NCBI GenBank assembly: GCA_964449305.1
Contig: CAYUYM010000171.1
Span: forward strand, 1 to 7,368
Length of the DNA stretch: 7,368 bases
DNA from: CAYUYM01 sp964449305
Lineage (GTDB): Bacteria > Bacteroidota > Ignavibacteria > SZUA-365 > CAYQST01
Direction: 5' to 3'
Every line of letters begins with the position of its first letter. The stretch's first letter is position 1. Positions 1 to 7,203 of this stretch are shown one piece after another. The notes beneath the pieces were generated by a model. That model was not told where the DNA came from. It did no database searches and saw only the letters and a program-made list of their open reading frames with translations. The position numbers were made by a program, and so were the translations under genes.

Positions 1-2
1 CG

Positions 3-1793
3 CTCATCAACGACATCCTCGATTTTTCACGCATCGAATCGGGCAGGAGGGAACTGGAGCACCATCCATTCTCCATCCGGAGATGCGCGGAGGAGGCCTT
101 CGACCTCGTCACCCCCCAGGCGGCTGGTCGCCCCATCGAGTTTTCCAACGTCATCGACCACGGTGTCCCCACCATGGTCATCGGCGACATCACCCGACTC
201 CGTCAGATCCTTGTCAACCTGCTCTCCAACGCCGTCAAGTTCACGAAGCAGGGGGAGATCGGTCTCCGGGTGATGCGCGAAACCCCGGCCGACGGCGCCC
301 TGCATCTCCACTTCGTGGTTCACGACACGGGCATCGGCATCCCCGCCGAGCACGTGGATCGCATCTTCGAGTCGTTCTCCCAGGTCGATTCCTCCACCAC
401 CCGCAGATTCGGCGGCACCGGGCTGGGGCTTGCCATCTGTTCACGTCTGGTGGAACTCATGGGGGGAAGAATCTGGGTGGAATCGTCGGTCGGTGTGGGA
501 TCGGCCTTCCACTTCACGATCACCGTGAAAGAGTCTGGCGAGGCATCACCCCATGAATCCGTCGATGCCGCGACCGCACTCCAGGGGAGGCGCGTCCTGA
601 TCGTGGACGACAACGACGTACATCGCCGCATCCTCACGGCCCAGTGTGCTCGTTGGGGCATGGTGACCACCGAAACGGAATCCGGACAGCGCGCCATGGA
701 GCTGATCGAACAGCATGAGGAGTTCGATGTCGCGATTGTGGACATGCACATGCCGGAGATGGATGGCGCCACACTCATCCGCCACATCCGCGGGCACAGG
801 ACCGTGCAGCAACTGCCGATCATCGTGTTGACCTCCGCCGGCACCATGGACTCTCCGGCAATCCGGCGCGATCTGCTCCCCGCCATGGTGACCAAGCCGG
901 TGAAGGTGTCCCAGCTCTTTGATCTGTTCGCGGAGCTCATCATCGGCAGGCCGCAGCGGCAGCGGGACACGAAGGCGGTACCTGCCTTCGATGCGTCGCT
1001 CGCCTCGCGTCTGCCCCTCACCATCCTCGTGGCGGAGGACAACATCATCAACCAGAAGCTCGCCGTGCGGCTGCTCAAGCAGATGGGCTACAGCGCCGAC
1101 ATCGCGAACAACGGCATGGAGGTGATGAGCGCCCTGGAGAGGCATCCCTACAATGTGGTGCTCATGGATGTGCAGATGCCGGAGATGGATGGGTATGAAG
1201 CGACCCGTCAGATCCACCGGCGCATCCTCCCGGCCCATCGTCCGGTGGTGATCGCCATGACCGCCAACGCGATGGAGGAGGATCGCCAGCGCTGCCTCGA
1301 CGCGGGCATGGACGACTACATCAGCAAGCCGGTGAGCATCTCCGCACTCCAGGGGGTGCTGGAAAAATGGGGGAGTGCACTGGCCGAAAGGCGGGACACG
1401 GCCGGGGCAGGGGGGCGGGACGATCCTCCCCTGATCGATCGGAGCAAGCTCGAGGCCCTCGTCTTCCCCGGGGCTTCGGAGGAGGACACAGCCTTCTTCA
1501 TCGATCTTGCCCGCATGTTTCTGAAGGAATCGCTCGGAACCATCGAGCGTCTCACGGTGGCGGCGGCGGCGGGGGACGCGGACATGGTGTTCCGTGTGGC
1601 GCACAAATACAAGGGCACCTGCCTCAATCTCGGGCTGGAGCGGCTCGCCGCCAGGTGTGGCCTCATTGTGGAACGGAGCCGTGCCCGCTCGGTCGACGGC
1701 ATTGCGCCGCTCATCGACGAGCTGCGGGAGGTGTTCCACCTCACACGCGAGAGCATGGAGCGCCTGATCGATGGTGCCTCCCCACAGGATTGA
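3..1793 (+). CDS. Hybrid sensor histidine kinase, C-terminal part (HisKA end, HATPase, REC, REC, HPt); 5' end outside window
   Basis: The reading frame is open from the first bases, so the gene starts upstream; the ATG at 174 lies inside the ATPase domain and is not the start. The visible part is 596 residues. Residues 1-20 (LINDILDFSRIESG) are the second helix of a HisKA dimerisation domain, so the phospho-accepting His and any sensor domain are off the window. The HATPase domain shows an N box (N72, N76), G1 DTGIGIP (108-114) and G2 GTGLGLAI (138-145). Receiver 1 has D202/D203, phospho-site D247, T277 and K298. Receiver 2 has E345/D346, D389, T420 and K442. A Gly/Arg/Asp-rich linker (about 457-475) leads to an HPt domain (about 477-592) with H534 in AHKYKG. 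This is the BarA/ArcB-type phosphorelay layout, His to Asp to His, passing phosphate to a separate response regulator not in this window. Both receivers keep all key residues, so which one serves the HPt cannot be told. The signal sensed is unknown. Confidence 0.95.
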   Translation, partial: LINDILDFSRIESGRRELEHHPFSIRRCAEEAFDLVTPQAAGRPIEFSNVIDHGVPTMVIGDITRLRQILVNLLSNAVKFTKQGEIGLRVMRETPADGALHLHFVVHDTGIGIPAEHVDRIFESFSQVDSSTTRRFGGTGLGLAICSRLVELMGGRIWVESSVGVGSAFHFTITVKESGEASPHESVDAATALQGRRVLIVDDNDVHRRILTAQCARWGMVTTETESGQRAMELIEQHEEFDVAIVDMHMPEMDGATLIRHIRGHRTVQQLPIIVLTSAGTMDSPAIRRDLLPAMVTKPVKVSQLFDLFAELIIGRPQRQRDTKAVPAFDASLASRLPLTILVAEDNIINQKLAVRLLKQMGYSADIANNGMEVMSALERHPYNVVLMDVQMPEMDGYEATRQIHRRILPAHRPVVIAMTANAMEEDRQRCLDAGMDDYISKPVSISALQGVLEKWGSALAERRDTAGAGGRDDPPLIDRSKLEALVFPGASEEDTAFFIDLARMFLKESLGTIERLTVAAAAGDADMVFRVAHKYKGTCLNLGLERLAARCGLIVERSRARSVDGIAPLIDELREVFHLTRESMERLIDGASPQD

Positions 1794-1799
1794 CAACAC

Positions 1800-1804
1800 A
1801 GGAG
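1800..1804 (+). promoter_or_regulatory. Ribosome binding site deciding the dehydrogenase start
   Basis: AGGAG lies five bases before the ATG at 1810 and just after the kinase stop codon (1791-1793). It favours 1810 over the in-frame ATG at 1771, which would add 13 residues unlike the family N-terminus and overlap the kinase gene. Confidence 0.7.
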
Positions 1805-1809
1805 TCGTC

Positions 1810-2772
1810 ATGGATGGTCCCATCATCTTCCTCACACGACGCATCCCCGATGCCGGCCTGACGCTTCTCGCATCCGCCTGCACCGTGATGATGCATGACA
1901 CCGACCAGCCCATCAGCGAGGAGGAGCTTCGCGATGGCGTGCATTCGGCCGACGGTCTTCTCTGCCTTCTGACTGACGGGGTGCACCGCGGCATCATCGA
2001 CGCGGCACCGCGCCTGCGGGTCATCTCGAACTACGCCGTCGGCTACAACAACATCGACATCGAAGCGGCGCGTGCACGCGGCATCGTTGTCACAAACACG
2101 CCCGGCGTGCTGACCGATGCGACTGCTGATCTCGCCTTTGCACTGCTGGCCGCGGTGGCCCGGCGCATCGCGGAATCCGATCGCTGGCTCCGGACGCACC
2201 GCTTCACCGGCTGGGCCCCCATGCTGTTCACCGGACACGACATCTCGGGGGCCACGCTGGGGATCGTCGGTGCCGGGCGCATCGGCGAGGCTCTGGCGAA
2301 ACGCGCGGCAGCAGGCTTCGACATGCGCATCGTCTACACCGATGCCACCGCCAACCCCCTGCTGGAGGACCGATACGGCGCGCACCGCCTCCCCCTCGAC
2401 GCGCTTCTCGGCATCGCGGATTTTGTCTCGATCCACGTCCCACTCACCGGAGAGACGCAGCACCTCATCGGTGCGCGGGAACTTGGCCTGATGAAGCCGG
2501 ATGCCGTGCTCATCAACACCGCCCGCGGCCCCATTGTGGACGAGGCGGCGCTGATTGACGCCCTCCGCAACGGAGGCATCGCCGGCGCCGGTCTTGACGT
2601 CTATGAACACGAGCCCGCCATCCCCGACGTCCTCCGGGAGCTGGACAATGTCGTGATCCTGCCCCACATCGGTTCAGCCTCCATCCGCACCAGGGAGCGC
2701 ATGGCCGTGATGGCGGCGCAGAACATCCTCAACGTGCTTCAGGGACATGAGCCTGTCAGCCGTGTCGTCTGA
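1810..2772 (+). CDS. D-isomer-specific 2-hydroxyacid dehydrogenase, glyoxylate/hydroxypyruvate reductase type
   Basis: This 320-residue cytosolic oxidoreductase probably reduces a 2-keto acid such as glyoxylate or hydroxypyruvate to the D-2-hydroxyacid. Its length is normal for the family. The N-terminus (DGPIIFLTRRIPDAG) matches the start of the catalytic domain. The Rossmann motif GAGRIG is at 154-159, and D178 at the end of the second strand suggests NAD(H) rather than NADP(H). The family's catalytic residues are present: R239 in NTARGPIVDE, E268 in GLDVYEHEP and H286 in LPHIGSA. The LPHIGSA form is common in glyoxylate/hydroxypyruvate reductases, but related enzymes such as phosphonate or other D-2-hydroxyacid dehydrogenases cannot be excluded from sequence alone. 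It starts 16 bases after the kinase stop with its own AGGAG, so the two genes are likely co-transcribed. No functional link between kinase and enzyme is evident. Confidence 0.93.
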   Translation: MDGPIIFLTRRIPDAGLTLLASACTVMMHDTDQPISEEELRDGVHSADGLLCLLTDGVHRGIIDAAPRLRVISNYAVGYNNIDIEAARARGIVVTNTPGVLTDATADLAFALLAAVARRIAESDRWLRTHRFTGWAPMLFTGHDISGATLGIVGAGRIGEALAKRAAAGFDMRIVYTDATANPLLEDRYGAHRLPLDALLGIADFVSIHVPLTGETQHLIGARELGLMKPDAVLINTARGPIVDEAALIDALRNGGIAGAGLDVYEHEPAIPDVLRELDNVVILPHIGSASIRTRERMAVMAAQNILNVLQGHEPVSRVV

Positions 2773-2858
2773 GCGGGGCGGTGGCACGGAACCGCGCCGG
2801 CTGCACATTCAACGGATGCACCCGATGAGCCGGGACGCGTTGGCAGGCCGGACCGGGC

Positions 2859-2864
2859 AGGAGG
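2859..2864 (+). promoter_or_regulatory. Ribosome binding site deciding the P-type ATPase start
   Basis: AGGAGG ends one base before the ATG at 2866, too close for initiation, but seven bases before the ATG at 2872. The second ATG is therefore the better start, shortening the protein from 822 to 820 residues. Confidence 0.75.
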
Positions 2865-2871
2865 AATGCGC

Positions 2872-5334
2872 ATGAAGCAGACGTGGCCCCATGGCCTGAC
2901 CCGGACCGAAGTCGATGCACGCGTCCGTGCAGGGAGGGTCAATTCCTCTGCGCGCATCCACTCGAAGACGCTTCCAGAGATCGTGGTGGAGAACGCCTTC
3001 TCGGTGTTCAACATCATCATCGGCGGCATTGTGGCCTTCCTTGTCGTCTGCTACATCCTCTCGGGCGACGATCGTCTTCTGCTCGACGCCATCGGCGTGT
3101 CGGCCGTGGCCATCCTGAACACGCTCATCGCCGTCTGGCAGGAGATCCGCGCGGCACGGGCCCTCAACAAGGTGAACCTCCTTCTCAAGCGCGAGGTGAG
3201 CGTGGTGCGCGACGGGACACTGACCACCATCCCGCATGAACAGATCGTGGTGGACGACATCATCCACATGCAGCGCGGTGACCAGGCAGTGGTGGACGGC
3301 ACCGTCGTGGAGTCGCATCACCTGGAGATCAACGAGTCCCTCCTCACCGGGGAATCGGATCCCGTCCTGAAGGAGGTGGGGGCGGAGGTGCTTTCCGGGA
3401 GTTTCTGCATTTCGGGCGCGGGGTATTACCGCGTGGAAAAGATCGGCCAGGAGAGCCATGCCGCCCAGGTGCTCCATCAGGCGCGCCGCTACAAGTTCAT
3501 CGTCACTCCGCTGCAACGCAAGCTCGACCTCCTCATCAAAGGCCTCTTCGCCATGGCCGTGTTTCTGGTCCTGCTCTCGGTGCTGCTTCGTGGCGCCGAT
3601 GGTTTCAGTGTGGATTTCGCGCGGCGCGTGGTGACCATCATGGTGGCGCTCGTGCCGCAGGGCCTCGTACTCATGTCGTCGGTCACCTTTGCCATCGGCG
3701 TGTATCGCATCAGCCGCATCGGCGCCATCGTGCAGAAACTCAACGCCATCGAGTCCTTCGCCAACGTCCAGGTGATCTGCCTCGACAAGACCGGGACGCT
3801 GACGCGCAACCGGCTTGCCGTGCACCGCGTCACCCCGCTGCGGGACGACCTCACCGAGGCCGTCGCACGGCTCCTCCTCGGGACCACGGCCCACCATGCC
3901 ACCGACAAGAACGCGACCGCCCGTGCCTTGGAGGAACTCGGGTTCGAAGACGGCTGGCGGACAATGGACGAGATCCCCTTCAGCTCCGATCGCAAGATGA
4001 GCTTCATCGCCATCGCGAAGGCCGACGGACCTGCGCGCCTTTTTGTCAGCGGGGCGTTCGATCTGCTTCTTTCCCGGTGTGCTGCCGCGGAACGCGGGGA
4101 GGTGATGCGCATCCATGAAGCGCTCGGTCTCGGCGTGTATCGCAATCTGCTCCTCGCAGAGCTGAACGGAGGCGCCTCGCTCGACGATATCCGGGCGGGA
4201 GCGGACTTCTCCATGCAGCCGCTCTGCCTCTGCTCCATCACCGACCAGGTCCGCGATGATGTGGCCGACGCCCTGCGCCTCTTCGAATCCCGCGGTGTGC
4301 AGCTCAAGATTCTCTCCGGCGATTCCGGTCCGGCGATCCAGGCCGTCTGCCGCGAGATCGGGTGGACGGTGGGTCCTGAGGCGGTGCTTTCCGGGGATGT
4401 GGTGGAGACCATGCCGGACGGCACGCTGGCCGGGGCGGTGGGGCGCATCACCATCTTCGCCCGGCTCACACCCGCGCACAAGCTGCGCATCATCCGCGAG
4501 CTTCGCCGCCAGGGTCTGTACACCGCCATGATCGGCGACGGAGTCAACGATCTCCCGGCGATCAAGGAGGCCGACATGGGCATCGCGATGGAGGAGGGCA
4601 GTTCGATCACGCGTGAGGTGGCCGACATCGTCCTCCTGAAGAACCGCTTCACCCTGCTGCCCCATATCTTCGACGAGGGCAACCGCATCGTGAGCACGGT
4701 GGCCGCGGTGGCCAAACTGTTCCTCACGAAAAACGTGATGGTGATCCTGCTCACCCTGGCATCCCTCCTGTTCCTTCTCGATTTCCCGCTCACCCCGCGT
4801 CGTGTCTCCCTGATCAACGTGTTCGCCATCGGCATACCGGCCATGATCATCGCGATGCGCAACCGCGGAACCGAACCCATGCGGCGCTTCATGCTCGAGG
4901 TGCTGTCCTTCGTCGTCCTCTCCTCGGTCTGCATTGTTGCGGCGGCCTGGACCGGTCTGGAATGGGCCCGTTTCACCGGTCTCACGCAGCCCGAGGCCGA
5001 GATGATGATGGTGTCGGTGATCATCACCGTGTCGATCTGGAACTTCCTGGCTGCCACCGCCCAGCGCTCGGGCCTGCACGACGCGTGGAAGCAGTCGCGG
5101 CGCGGGTACCTGGTCGCCGCCGTGTGCCTCATCCTGTTCTATCTGCTCACGACACTCACGCCGGACCTCCCGCCGTTTTCCTTCGTGCGGACCTTCTATG
5201 AGATCGGCCCCACACGGCACCTGGACAGCCTGGCCATCGGCCTGGGATTCAGCATGGTGCTGGAGTTACTTCAGACGCTTCGTCGCGGGTTGATCGGCCG
5301 TTTCCTTCATCCAGCGGTTGAATCCAACGCGTGA
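2872..5334 (+). CDS. P-type cation-transporting ATPase, CtpE-like
   Basis: This inner-membrane ion pump of 820 residues is driven by ATP through an aspartyl-phosphate. In order it shows an N-terminal cytoplasmic segment, M1-M2 (about 40-90), the actuator domain with TGES (159-162), M3-M4 with VPQGL (P262), phosphorylation site D305 in DKTGTLT, a compact nucleotide-binding domain, SGDS (482-485), hinge motif GDGVND (555-560), and six further membrane helices, ten in all. There is no N-terminal metal-binding domain and no CPx motif, which argues against a heavy-metal pump. The hinge region followed by a long helix (LFLTKN) and the M4 context resemble the CtpE branch, linked to calcium in mycobacteria. 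That placement is from memory of the family and the ion is uncertain. Two oddities are Gln263 where many relatives have the PEGL glutamate, and SGAF (393-396) where KGAPE-type motifs are usual. Flanking gaps of 99 and 56 bases leave it either alone or loosely joined to the upstream pair. Confidence 0.92.
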   Translation: MKQTWPHGLTRTEVDARVRAGRVNSSARIHSKTLPEIVVENAFSVFNIIIGGIVAFLVVCYILSGDDRLLLDAIGVSAVAILNTLIAVWQEIRAARALNKVNLLLKREVSVVRDGTLTTIPHEQIVVDDIIHMQRGDQAVVDGTVVESHHLEINESLLTGESDPVLKEVGAEVLSGSFCISGAGYYRVEKIGQESHAAQVLHQARRYKFIVTPLQRKLDLLIKGLFAMAVFLVLLSVLLRGADGFSVDFARRVVTIMVALVPQGLVLMSSVTFAIGVYRISRIGAIVQKLNAIESFANVQVICLDKTGTLTRNRLAVHRVTPLRDDLTEAVARLLLGTTAHHATDKNATARALEELGFEDGWRTMDEIPFSSDRKMSFIAIAKADGPARLFVSGAFDLLLSRCAAAERGEVMRIHEALGLGVYRNLLLAELNGGASLDDIRAGADFSMQPLCLCSITDQVRDDVADALRLFESRGVQLKILSGDSGPAIQAVCREIGWTVGPEAVLSGDVVETMPDGTLAGAVGRITIFARLTPAHKLRIIRELRRQGLYTAMIGDGVNDLPAIKEADMGIAMEEGSSITREVADIVLLKNRFTLLPHIFDEGNRIVSTVAAVAKLFLTKNVMVILLTLASLLFLLDFPLTPRRVSLINVFAIGIPAMIIAMRNRGTEPMRRFMLEVLSFVVLSSVCIVAAAWTGLEWARFTGLTQPEAEMMMVSVIITVSIWNFLAATAQRSGLHDAWKQSRRGYLVAAVCLILFYLLTTLTPDLPPFSFVRTFYEIGPTRHLDSLAIGLGFSMVLELLQTLRRGLIGRFLHPAVESNA

Positions 5335-5345
5335 ATTGGTATTTT
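5318..5345 (+). promoter_or_regulatory. Possible sigma-70-type promoter for the ECF sigma operon
   Basis: TTGAAT (5318-5323) and TATTTT (5340-5345) are 16 bases apart, each matching four of six positions of the housekeeping consensus. They sit at the end of the ATPase gene, in the AT-richest stretch nearby, just before the sigma gene. This is a weak prediction. A second pair, TTGCAC (5344-5349) and TATTTC (5368-5373), would give a nearly leaderless transcript. No ECF-type self-promoter (GGAAC plus a matching -10) is convincing on the plus strand. Confidence 0.3.
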
Positions 5346-5377
5346 GCACCCGAACGGGGGTTCCAACTATTTCCACC

Positions 5378-5398
5378 ATGAGATGTATGTATGAATGA
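5378..5398 (+). promoter_or_regulatory. Ladder of overlapping ATGs at the sigma factor start
   Basis: ATGs occur at 5378, 5383, 5387, 5391 and 5395, covering all three frames. The one at 5391 opens the sigma gene. Reading from 5383 gives a three-codon ORF (M-Y-V) whose TGA overlaps the sigma ATG as ATGA. Reading from 5378 gives a six-codon ORF ending at 5398. No good Shine-Dalgarno site precedes any of them, unlike the other genes here. This may be weak or coupled initiation, or chance. Confidence 0.35.
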
Positions 5399-5933
5399 CG
5401 TTCACAGGCTGGATGCCGAGGCGGTGCAACGCTGCAGAGCCGGTCAGACCGCAGCATTCGGCGAACTCGTGGATCGCTATCACCGCCAGATATTCGCCCT
5501 GGCGTGGCGCATGACCGGATCACGCGACGCGGCGGAGGAGATCACCCAGATCGTCTTCGTCAAGGCCTTCGAACACCTCCATTCATTCGACGTCAACCGC
5601 AGGTTTTTCAGCTGGCTCTATCGCATCGGCATCAATGAATCCCTCACCTGGAAGCACACCATGCTCCCGCACGACGACATCACCACCCAGACGGCGACGG
5701 ACCCCGGTCCCGATGCCGTCCTGCTGGAGAAGGAGCGCATCAGCGGCGTGCAGAAGGCGGTGATGCGGCTCAAGCCGGATCACCGCGAGGTGATCGTGCT
5801 GCGGCATTTCCGTGAGCTGTCCTACGCCGGGATCGCCGAGGTGCTGGGGATTCCGGAGAAGACCGTCAAATCGCGGCTGTTCACGGCACGCGCGGCGCTG
5901 GCTGCTTTCCTGCGCGAAGGAGGGGTGATCTGA
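5391..5933 (+). CDS. RNA polymerase sigma factor, ECF family
   Basis: This 180-residue alternative sigma factor directs RNA polymerase to a dedicated promoter set. Region 2 (about 20-90) shows FGELVDRYHRQIFALAWRM, then DAAEEITQIVFVKAFEHL, the core-binding and -10 recognition helices, and a WLYRIGIN segment typical of ECF factors. An acidic linker (about 95-115) leads to region 4 (about 120-176), with LKPDHREVIVLRHF and a helix-turn-helix, YAGIAEVLGIPEKTVKSRL, for the -35 element. There is no sigma-1 or sigma-3 domain and no C-terminal extension, and the length is normal. The frame fits only the ATG at 5391, but no clear ribosome site precedes it. The next gene begins one base after its stop and encodes a likely anti-sigma factor, the classic arrangement for an envelope-responsive ECF pair. 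Target genes and the exact ECF subgroup cannot be told. Confidence 0.95.
   Translation: MNDVHRLDAEAVQRCRAGQTAAFGELVDRYHRQIFALAWRMTGSRDAAEEITQIVFVKAFEHLHSFDVNRRFFSWLYRIGINESLTWKHTMLPHDDITTQTATDPGPDAVLLEKERISGVQKAVMRLKPDHREVIVLRHFRELSYAGIAEVLGIPEKTVKSRLFTARAALAAFLREGGVI
5917..5930 (+). promoter_or_regulatory. Strong ribosome binding site for the anti-sigma-like gene
   Basis: AAGGAGGGGTGATC lies inside the end of the sigma gene and nearly matches the full complement of the 16S rRNA tail (AAGGAGGTGATC), with two extra G. It supports the ATG at 5935. The contrast with the poor site before the sigma gene suggests the membrane partner is made at least as efficiently as the sigma factor. Confidence 0.6.
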
Positions 5934-5934
5934 C

Positions 5935-7137
5935 ATGCTGAACGCGAAGGACATGGATCTGATTCAACGGGCCATCGACGGGCGGCTTGAGCCCATCGAA
6001 GATGTACGCCTGGCCGGGCTGCTGAAGCGCAATCCCGAGGCGAGAGCGTTGCATGCCACGCTCTCGGCCGCGGTGGAGGCGCTGGCGCACGACATCCCCC
6101 CGGAACCGCCGCATGATCTTGCTGCACGTGTGACGCAGCGGCTTGCCGCCGCCGACCCGGGCCGCGCATCATCCAGCCCCGCCCCCGCCCGTGCCAAGGC
6201 CGCGCCCGCCCAGGCGACGCGCAGGACCGTGGTGAAGTACTCATACGTCGTTCTTGCCGCGGCGGCGATGATCGCGCTCGTGATCCTCGGACCCCGCCTC
6301 TTCCGCAGCGGCTCGCACGGCGTGACCTCCGGCACCGTTGCGCCCACGCAGGCCGAGGCTGCCGCGCCCATGTCGCAGATGGACCTCCGGCTGCGCGAGG
6401 TTGTGATGCGTGACAGCGCCACGCTGCACCAGTACCAGCGCAGCATCGGATTGTTCCGCAGCTTTGTCCAGGCCCTTCATCACGACATGGGGCTGTGGAC
6501 GCGCGACATCGCTGTCCTGGATTCGAGTGTCCGGATGAAGGTGCAGCGCGGCGGATTCACCATCCAGGACAAGCTGGATGAACTCCACGCCTTTGCCGCC
6601 TTCATCGACGACAGCGGTGCGGCGGTGACGCGCCTTGCGCTGGCGATTGATGCCATGGCGAAGGGCGACACAGCCGGCAGGGTGTTGCCGCTCGAGAAGG
6701 CGTTCACAGAGTTCGAACGCTTCCGTCCGGCATTCGCGGAGAAGTTCCGCCAGATGATGAAGGGCGTACCCGAGATGCACAACAACCTCGTCCGCAACGG
6801 CTTCCCCGCAGGTCTTTGTGCACGGGCGGAAAACGCACTCGTCTTCGCCTCCCAGGCCAGACTCGGGACGTCGGTGATGAACACCGTCATCGGTGTCGGC
6901 TTCTACTTCTACGGCAAGACGAGCATCGGCTGCTTCTTCGACACATGGAAGAACAAGCCCCAGGCGGGAAGCCTTCTTCCCATCGATCACGAAGGGTATT
7001 ACGGCTCCCTGACCATCGGCCTTTCCGTCACATTTCAGGGGGCGCCGACAACACCGCTCGGCAGCGCGCTCACACCGACGACCACCTTTGGCACGCAGGC
7101 CATGAAGGAGCGCATCAGCGGTCTCATCGCCCGGTAG
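5935..7137 (+). CDS. Single-pass membrane protein with anti-sigma-like N-terminus and unknown extracytoplasmic domain
   Basis: The protein has 400 residues. The N-terminal part (about 1-75) has the helical pattern of anti-sigma domains: IDGRLEPIED, a helix ending in NPEARA (33-38), then PPHDLAARVTQRL. The usual zinc ligands are absent; NPEARA stands where HxxxCxxC factors have CPEC. A Pro/Ala linker (about 78-97) leads to one membrane helix (about 103-123), so the rest should lie outside the cytoplasm. Residues 131-137 read TSGTVAP. Residues about 145-285 are mainly helical and charged and could form a coiled coil. The last 115 residues are rich in Gly and aromatics (VGFYFYGK, EGYYGSLTIGLSVTF), with only two cysteines there, C295 and C333, which could form a disulfide. 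Position one base after the sigma gene supports a role holding the sigma factor at the membrane, which is inference. I do not recognise the C-terminal domain. The TSGT anchor recurs in the next gene. Confidence 0.75.
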   Translation: MLNAKDMDLIQRAIDGRLEPIEDVRLAGLLKRNPEARALHATLSAAVEALAHDIPPEPPHDLAARVTQRLAAADPGRASSSPAPARAKAAPAQATRRTVVKYSYVVLAAAAMIALVILGPRLFRSGSHGVTSGTVAPTQAEAAAPMSQMDLRLREVVMRDSATLHQYQRSIGLFRSFVQALHHDMGLWTRDIAVLDSSVRMKVQRGGFTIQDKLDELHAFAAFIDDSGAAVTRLALAIDAMAKGDTAGRVLPLEKAFTEFERFRPAFAEKFRQMMKGVPEMHNNLVRNGFPAGLCARAENALVFASQARLGTSVMNTVIGVGFYFYGKTSIGCFFDTWKNKPQAGSLLPIDHEGYYGSLTIGLSVTFQGAPTTPLGSALTPTTTFGTQAMKERISGLIAR

Positions 7138-7188
7138 CCGCCTGAGCCGGCTCCGAGCAGGGCGGATGAAACGGAGTCATCACAACGT

Positions 7189-7195
7189 GGAGGAG
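7189..7195 (+). promoter_or_regulatory. Ribosome binding site of the last gene
   Basis: GGAGGAG ends eight bases before the ATG at 7204, an ideal spacing. It marks the truncated 3' frame as a real gene start. Confidence 0.7.
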
Positions 7196-7203
7196 AGAAC
7201 ACC

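Noticed and set aside
546..2024. A 492-codon open frame on the minus strand
   Set aside because: It lies opposite the kinase and dehydrogenase, crosses their boundary, and has His/Arg-rich composition without motifs.
2778..2795. Possible terminator hairpin after the dehydrogenase (GCGGT and ACCGC arms)
   Set aside because: The stem has only five pairs and no T-run follows.
2809..5220. An 803-codon open frame on the minus strand
   Set aside because: It mirrors the P-type ATPase gene. Its product is rich in His, Asp, Gly and Arg with no domain motif, as expected opposite a GC-rich gene.
5352..5363. Inverted repeat GAAC-GGGG-GTTC before the sigma gene
   Set aside because: Four-base arms are too short to claim an operator or hairpin, and GGAAC on the minus strand lacks a matching -10.
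5935..6050. Zinc-binding (HxxxCxxC) anti-sigma domain
   Set aside because: There is no Cys in the N-terminal part; the corresponding stretch reads NPEARA.
6241..6990. A 249-codon open frame on the minus strand
   Set aside because: It is opposite the anti-sigma-like gene, which has a strong ribosome site and coherent architecture; the minus product shows none.
7138..7165. CCGCC/GGCGG arms and the palindrome GAGCCGGCTC (7144-7153) before the last gene
   Set aside because: The arms are short, the palindrome has no loop, and no T-run follows, so it is not a convincing terminator. An operator role has no support.
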